From: Escarpia spicata
Taxonomy: Eukaryota; Annelida; Polychaeta; Sabellida; Siboglinidae
Length of the DNA: 64,000 bases
NCBI GenBank assembly: GCA_963995525.1
Contig: OZ023210.1
Location: 63,217,139-63,281,138, forward strand
Direction of reading: 5' to 3'
Shown here: positions 59,265 to 64,000 of the stretch, piece after piece
How the letters are laid out: each line of letters opens with the position of its first letter
How positions within the stretch are numbered: the first letter of the stretch is position 1
Program-made: the position numbers and the translations under genes
The notes under the pieces: model-generated
Databases searched by the model: none
What the model was told of the DNA's origin: nothing
Seen by the model: only the letters and a program-made list of their open reading frames with translations

Positions 59265-59376
59265 ATAAAAGGGTTGGACTCTCGATAAGCCAAAGGGCTT
59301 CCTTGTCCACCTGCCATCTAGAGTTAATTCTCTGGATGGCAATATTGATAAATCTTGTTAAATCTTGTTAAATCTT

Positions 59377-60752
59377 TCGCTTACACCAACCTCCACCCAC
59401 CGATGGTCCAGTCTCGATTGTCTATTCTCTTTCGTTTACAACAACCTCCACCTACCACTGTTCCAGTCTCGATCGTCTATTCTCTTTCGCTTACACCAAC
59501 CTCTTCCCACCGCTGTTCCAGTCTCGGTCGTCTATTCTCTTTCGCTTACACCAACCTCCTCTCACTTCTCTTCCAGTCTCGGTCGTCTATTCTCTTTCCC
59601 TTACACCAACCTCCACCCACCGCTCTTCCAGTCTCGGTCGTCTATTCTCTTTCCCTTAAACCAGCCTCCTCCCACCGCTCTTCCAGTATCGGTCGTCTAT
59701 TCTTTTTCACTTACACCAACCTCCACCCACCGCTCTTCCAGTCTCGGCCGGCTATTCTCTTTCGATTACACCAACCTCCACCCACCGCTCTTCCAGTCTC
59801 GGTCGTCTATTCTCTTCCGCTGACACCAATCTCCACCCCCCGCTCTTCCAGTCTCGGTCGTCTATTCTCTTTCGCTGACACCAATCTCCACCCACTGCTC
59901 TTCCAGTCTCCGTCGTCTATTCTCTTTCCCTTACACCAACCTCCACCCACAGCTCTTCCAGTCTCCATCGTCTATTCTCTATCGCTAACACCAACCTCCA
60001 CCCACCATTCTTCCAGTCTCGGTCGTCTATTCTCTTTCGCTTACACCAACCTCCTCCCACCGCTCTTTCAGTCTCAGTCGTCTATTCTCTTTCACTTACA
60101 CCAACCTCCACCCACCGCTCTTCCAGTCTCGGTCGTCTATTCTCTTTCCCTTTCACCAACCTCCACCCACTGCTCTTCCAGTCTCCATCGTCTATTCTCT
60201 TTCCCTTACACCAAACTCCTCCCACTGCTCTTCCAGTCTCCGTCGGCTATTCTCTTTCGCTTACACCAACCTCCACCAACCACTCTTCCAGTCTCCGTCG
60301 GCTATTCTCTTTCGCTTACACCAACCTCCACCAACCACTCTTCCAGTCTCCGTCGGATATTCTCTTTCGCTTACACCAACCTCCACCAACCACTCTTCCA
60401 GTCTCGGTCGTCTATTCTCTTTCGCTGACACCAATCTCCATCCACCGCTCTTCCAGTCTCGGTCGTCTATTCTCTTTCGCTTACACCAACCTCCTCCCAC
60501 TGCTCTTCCCGTCTCGGTCGTCTATTCTCTTTCGCTTACGCCAACCTCCACCCACCGCTCTTCCAGTCTCCGTCGTCTATTCTCTTTCGTTTACACCAAC
60601 CTCCTCCCACCGCTCTTCCAGTCTCGGTCGTCTATTCTCTTTCGCTTACAACAACCTCCACCCACAGCTCTTCCAGTCTCGGTCGTCTATTCCCTTTCGT
60701 TTACACCAACCTCCTCCCACCGCTCTTCCAATCTCGGTCGTCTATTCTCTTA
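59377..60752. repeat. 55-bp minisatellite array
   Basis: About 25 units of 55 bp with blocks TTCCAGTCTCGGTCGTCTAT, TCTCTTTCGCTTACACCAAC and CTCCACCCACCGCTC. Units vary at CTCC[AT]CCCAC, GTCT[CA][GC]GTCG and C[TG][GT]ACACCAA. The array begins at the very end of LINE copy D: the last TCTTT of the LINE tail merges with the CTTTCGCTTACACC of the first unit. Long frames are open on both strands because variants avoid stops; there is no evidence for a gene. Confidence 0.97.
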
Positions 60753-61164
60753 ATTCCGGCAATTCTTCTAACCCAGTTATTGTTTTTCAAACTTGTAATC
60801 CCTCTTGTTTTGTCATCACCATGGTCTCTAAGCAATATAGGTATGTTGAACCACAGAACTACGCACTTTTCCCTTCAGCTTTCGAGATATGTTTTTTATC
60901 TCTCATCATTTCGTACATTATTAATATGGAAAACTTACACACACAATAATCACGTATTTTATAGATGCCTCCATGCCTGGTGAGCCTAGTCATGTGGGTT
61001 ACTAATTTGCAAGGCGTATGCCTACAATTCCAAGTAAAACAAATGCTGATGAATATACAGTAAGTAACTATTCGGAAAGTAATGCACATTTTGTTTCCAC
61101 GTGTGCATTAAGTGTTGTCGAATATCAGCAATAGTTGTATCATTCGTCCTTAGGCTGGCATGGG

Positions 61165-61220
61165 ATGCGGTAACGTAATGTAGCATCGCAATGTCAGTTA
61201 GAGATTCCGAGTTCGAATCC
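61165..61220 (+). mobile_element. Possible tRNA-derived SINE head
   Basis: GCGGTAACGTAATGTAGC resembles a pol III A box (GGTAGCGTAATGG type), and GAGTTCGAATCC (61,207-61,218) is a good B box about 30 bases later. No clear body, tail or target duplication was recognised. Confidence 0.3.
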
Positions 61221-61641
61221 TTTTGCCGATACTTGCGTACGACGGCTCTTTGCGCAGTTGTTGGGGCACGGTTGAATGACAACATTCGCAATTAGAAAGA
61301 TACGATCCATCCCGGAGCTTGTTTAAATGGTAAACGAAACCCCTGGTTTCTAAAGAAACTTGACTGGCAATACTGCCGAGACGGGCTGCGTTAACCGCGA
61401 TACACTTTGATGTTAAACATTTTAACGGAGATTGAATTGCGCAGTAGGGGCCATTTAAGCACTACTTCCAAAGTGGGTCTTAATTCTATTAATACACATT
61501 TGACTGCGGCCAGGTTATCGAATCTGCCTAAGCCGTCTTGCTTGAGTGGGCTGTGAGTGTATCAATACTGCGGCAGTTGTGTTTATTACTCGATATTATC
61601 AACGTAGTACCCAGTGCACAGTATGCATAGGCAGCCGTAAG

Positions 61642-61684
61642 AGTTATTAGGTGTCTGTAGTTATTAGAGACCTAATAACTACAG
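61642..61684. repeat. Small overlapping hairpins
   Basis: CTGTAGTTATTAG (61,655-61,667) and CTAATAACTACAG (61,672-61,684) form a perfect 13-bp stem with a 4-nt loop. AGTTATTAGGT (61,642-61,652) can pair instead with ACCTAATAACT (61,670-61,680). Confidence 0.8.
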
Positions 61685-63302
61685 TCGCCGTAAATAGTGC
61701 ATACGTTGATGTTTCGTGACATCTTTCAGAGCAATATTGTGAAAGGGCCTCAAAGAGGTAATTCCAGCTGGCAAATATACTGCTAGATGCAACAGTGGCA
61801 TAGTATCAGAAAACGAAATAGACCTGGAAATACGGCGAATGTCACGACAAGAGGAATGTACGTGTGGCGTGGGGAACGGACAGATCAGATGTGATAAGAC
61901 ACCCAGTGAAACTGGAAGGAGCGGATGATTTGCCTAAGACGCGTCACCAGGGTGGAGAGAGGCTCGTCAGACCCACTGGAGGATTTGTCCCGCCGCGCAG
62001 AGTTGTTTGACGCCGACGTCTGCCCATTAGCGGGGAGAGCGGTGGACTAGACGGGCCAGTGTGTGGGGAGGGTCATCTCTGTCGAGGAGGAAGAACAACC
62101 CCTGCAGAGCTGGTGAATGTTACAAGCAGCGGGTTGTCGCGGAAAAGACTGTTACACAACAATGTGGCTTCACGCAACAGACGTGCTGGAACGTATTGCT
62201 AATAAAACTAAGTGAAGTGACTCGTCAAGAACACCTACGAGGGTATAACTCGCGCGGTCTGATGCTGATGACACAATGAAAGCTAAGCGAAATAATCCTT
62301 GGCGCCTTTGGTTGGTCCCTTAATCATTTGTCGATCATCGTTCCAAAATACAGAACACATCATAATGTCAGCTAAGAATACGTGCACCGCAGTAAGAATC
62401 ATATTTACTACTACTGTTCAACCTATGGTGGTGGCCTGCACGTCAGCGATCTTGTAGGTCTTGCACGTCTCCATAGATCAATCTTCATGTATACTTATAA
62501 TAATGTATAAACTGTATTATTATGTACATAATTGATCTGAAATTAAAAAAAATTTATCTATCTATCACAATGCTGGCTTCATAATGCAAAAATGTCATAT
62601 TGACCTACGAATGATTTCAGAAGCAACACGGCAAGTATTAGACCGCGTGGACTTGTTATGTGTCTAAATATTTGTTTCACTCCAATTATGGATATCAAGA
62701 TTGATGATAAGTAATGTTAACCGACAAACACCCGCATTGTTGTAGATTATGTCGTGGATGCGTGTGTGCGTGCGCGCGCATGTGTGTGTGCGACCGCGTG
62801 CCTTTATGGCTATATTAACCATTATAAACCTGTAAAACACCGAAACAGTTTCGTTGGCATCAATTGTTTAATATGCAATGTTTATTGACCATATCTATGC
62901 TATCCGTGCGTCATCAATACAGCAAACCAAACAACTACAACTAAAAGAGCTATTCACCATTCAAAACTGATTAGGACGCAAGTATAGAAGTTCATCCAAT
63001 CGTGCACAGTTGTCTAAACTAGACACGACATACCCAGAAAGTAGTGTCCGCAAACCAGAACTGTGTAACCTATCAAACATTTGTGTCCATGCACCAGAAG
63101 AGAATATATTTTAGTCAGACAAATTTGTTGAGAATTAACTATAACAATCACATCCAACAATGTTGTATTGACATGAATACAAGAGCAATCATTTCACACG
63201 GTGTTGAAACAAAAGAATCTTAATGAACGTCTCAGTGTTTTGTTATTACTAAACAAGCTGTTTATTGTTTGCATAAAAAGCACCTTTACTGTACAACTAG
63301 AT

Positions 63303-63648
63303 GCACAAGTAAAGTAAAGTAAAGGTAAGTTCTTATATAGCGCAGTATCCAGTCATAAGGACTGCTCAAAGCGCCTTACACTTTACCCCCTGGCAGACCT
63401 GTTCAATCGAACACCATCTCGACTTCTCTGGGAAGCATCCTGCCATGCTGCAATTAATGCGCGAAGACTATTCATACAAAAATATCCACCACTGTATATA
63501 GTCAGGTACTCATTCGTACAGCTGAGTGAACTGGAGCAACGTATAGTGAACGAACTTGCCAAAGGTTCGACACGGCCGCACAGGATTCGAACCCGGGTTC
63601 TCTTGGTTGAGAGTCCGAAGCTCTGTCCACTGCGCCACGGCGCTACAT
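63303..63648 (-). mobile_element. tRNA-derived SINE with LINE-type 3' tail
   Basis: On the minus strand the head has an A box TGGCGCAGTGG (63,637-63,627) and a perfect B box GGTTCGAATCC (63,593-63,583), with tRNA-like spacing of 33 bases and only partial acceptor-stem pairing. A central body of about 170 bases includes GCTGTACGAATGAGTACCTG. The 3' part (AAGGCGCTTTGAGC ... GGATACTGCGCTATATAAGA) ends in a CTTTA-type simple repeat at 63,307-63,325. That 3' part has the same GCGC hairpin layout as the LINE tail at 40,215-40,290. It looks complete. It is not a functional tRNA gene. Confidence 0.75.
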
Positions 63649-64000
63649 GCGTGATACACTTCTATATGTAAGAATACAAGTATGTTTGTTATGCAATAAT
63701 AAGCAGTGATATGTATGTAATATGTATACTGAGTTTCAATCATTTGCTGCAAAACAAAATATGAAATATCAGCAGCTAAGGAGCAAACAGTTATGTTAAA
63801 ACATACCTAATTGGTAATCTTAACTGTTAGATCTTTCAAATTCTATAAACAATACTCGTAGACATTCATACAAAGCAGGAAAGCATAACATACAGAGTAC
63901 AACAAAATATAATGACAGCATGTAAGACTGTATGTTGCTGCTATTTACAAATGCCCTTTAAATATGTAGTATGTTCTTTCATAGAAGGTGGAACATTTTT
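63649..64000. other. No gene recognised
   Basis: AT-rich sequence at the right edge with nothing supportable. Confidence 0.5.

Larger units (their letters stand above)
52142..59376 (+). mobile_element. CR1-type LINE copy D, full length, split by nested copy C
   Basis: Two collinear pieces, 52,142-52,540 and about 55,345-59,376, together make a complete element of about 4.4 kb: 5' UTR (52,142-52,249), ORF1, ORF2 (endonuclease then RT) and a 3' UTR ending in AAATCTTGTT repeats (59,350-59,376). The join is exact by comparison with copy A: ...AGGAGCAGAGT / GACACGGAAACTGAAG on either side of the insert corresponds to uninterrupted sequence at about 37,905-37,945. The 5' end coincides with that of copy A. 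Later stops and indels make D inactive. It is older than C, which sits inside it. Confidence 0.9.
60753..63302. other. No gene recognised; a possible SINE head and a hairpin inside
   Basis: Anonymous sequence. Sub-features are listed at 61,165-61,220 and 61,642-61,684. A GC-richer purine-biased patch at 61,840-62,110 has no recognisable coding domain. GATCTGAAATTAAAAAAAAT followed by TATCTATCTATC near 62,535-62,570 looks like a LINE 3' poly-A/ATCT tail, but the family is not recognised. Confidence 0.4.

Noticed and set aside
63570..63645. Functional tRNA gene on the minus strand
   Set aside because: A and B boxes are good, but acceptor-stem pairing is poor and a SINE body and tail follow, so it is a SINE head.

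Overview
This is animal (metazoan) nuclear DNA from a repeat-dense, gene-poor region. The only convincing host coding sequence is one exon of a rhodopsin-class neuropeptide-type GPCR at the left edge (minus strand, about 1,010-1,397). It carries TM1, TM2 and ECL1 and ends in a splice donor, so the rest of the gene lies off the left side of the window. Introns, the mixture of CR1-type, L2-like and RTE-type LINEs, a tRNA-derived SINE and very long CA/GA microsatellites suggest a marine invertebrate. I lean towards a mollusc, perhaps a gastropod, but that is an inference and not proof.

Layout. 0-3 kb: trinucleotide-repeat intron and GPCR exon. 3.0-4.3 kb: a LINE 3' tail and a possible hAT-like non-autonomous DNA transposon. 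5.7-7.0 kb: a 27-bp minisatellite. 7-18 kb: mostly anonymous sequence with dispersed motifs, a CA tract and a broken LINE reverse transcriptase (12.0-13.0 kb). 18.4-20.3 kb: a second, unrelated 27-bp minisatellite with a 567-bp higher-order repeat. 21.1-21.7 kb: a GT/GA/GT compound microsatellite. 22.2-23.4 kb: an RTE-type LINE fragment. 23.9-25.2 kb: a 19-bp minisatellite. 26.9-30.3 kb: an L2/CR1-like LINE with a 2A-like peptide motif (GDVSLNPGP) just before its endonuclease, and an open RT reading frame. 32.6-34.9 kb: a recent 1.18-kb tandem duplication. 33.6-40.3 kb and 49.9-59.4 kb: six or so copies or fragments of one CR1-type LINE family. 45.6-49.0 kb: an RTE-type LINE with a 20-residue module amplified in tandem inside its coding region. 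59.4-60.75 kb: a 55-bp minisatellite. 63.3-63.65 kb: a tRNA-derived SINE.

The most informative object is the CR1-type family. A full-length copy (plus strand, about 52,142-59,376) is split in ORF1 by a 5'-truncated copy of the same family in the opposite orientation (52,541-55,344). ORF1 encodes a PHD-like zinc-binding N terminus and an SGNH-esterase-like C terminus. In ORF2 the endonuclease and reverse transcriptase lie in different reading frames. The same -1 shift occurs at the same alignment position in three diverged copies (36.1, 54.6 and 57.4 kb). The best-preserved copy has an in-phase A AAA AAC heptamer exactly there, and two copies also have an ATGA stop/start overlap downstream. 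This makes translational recoding between EN and RT a testable hypothesis. A shared ancestral one-base deletion is the main alternative.

Most long open frames here are artefacts of satellites whose unit is a multiple of three, or antisense shadows of LINE genes. I found no bacterial operons, CRISPR arrays, rRNA genes or credible functional tRNA genes.
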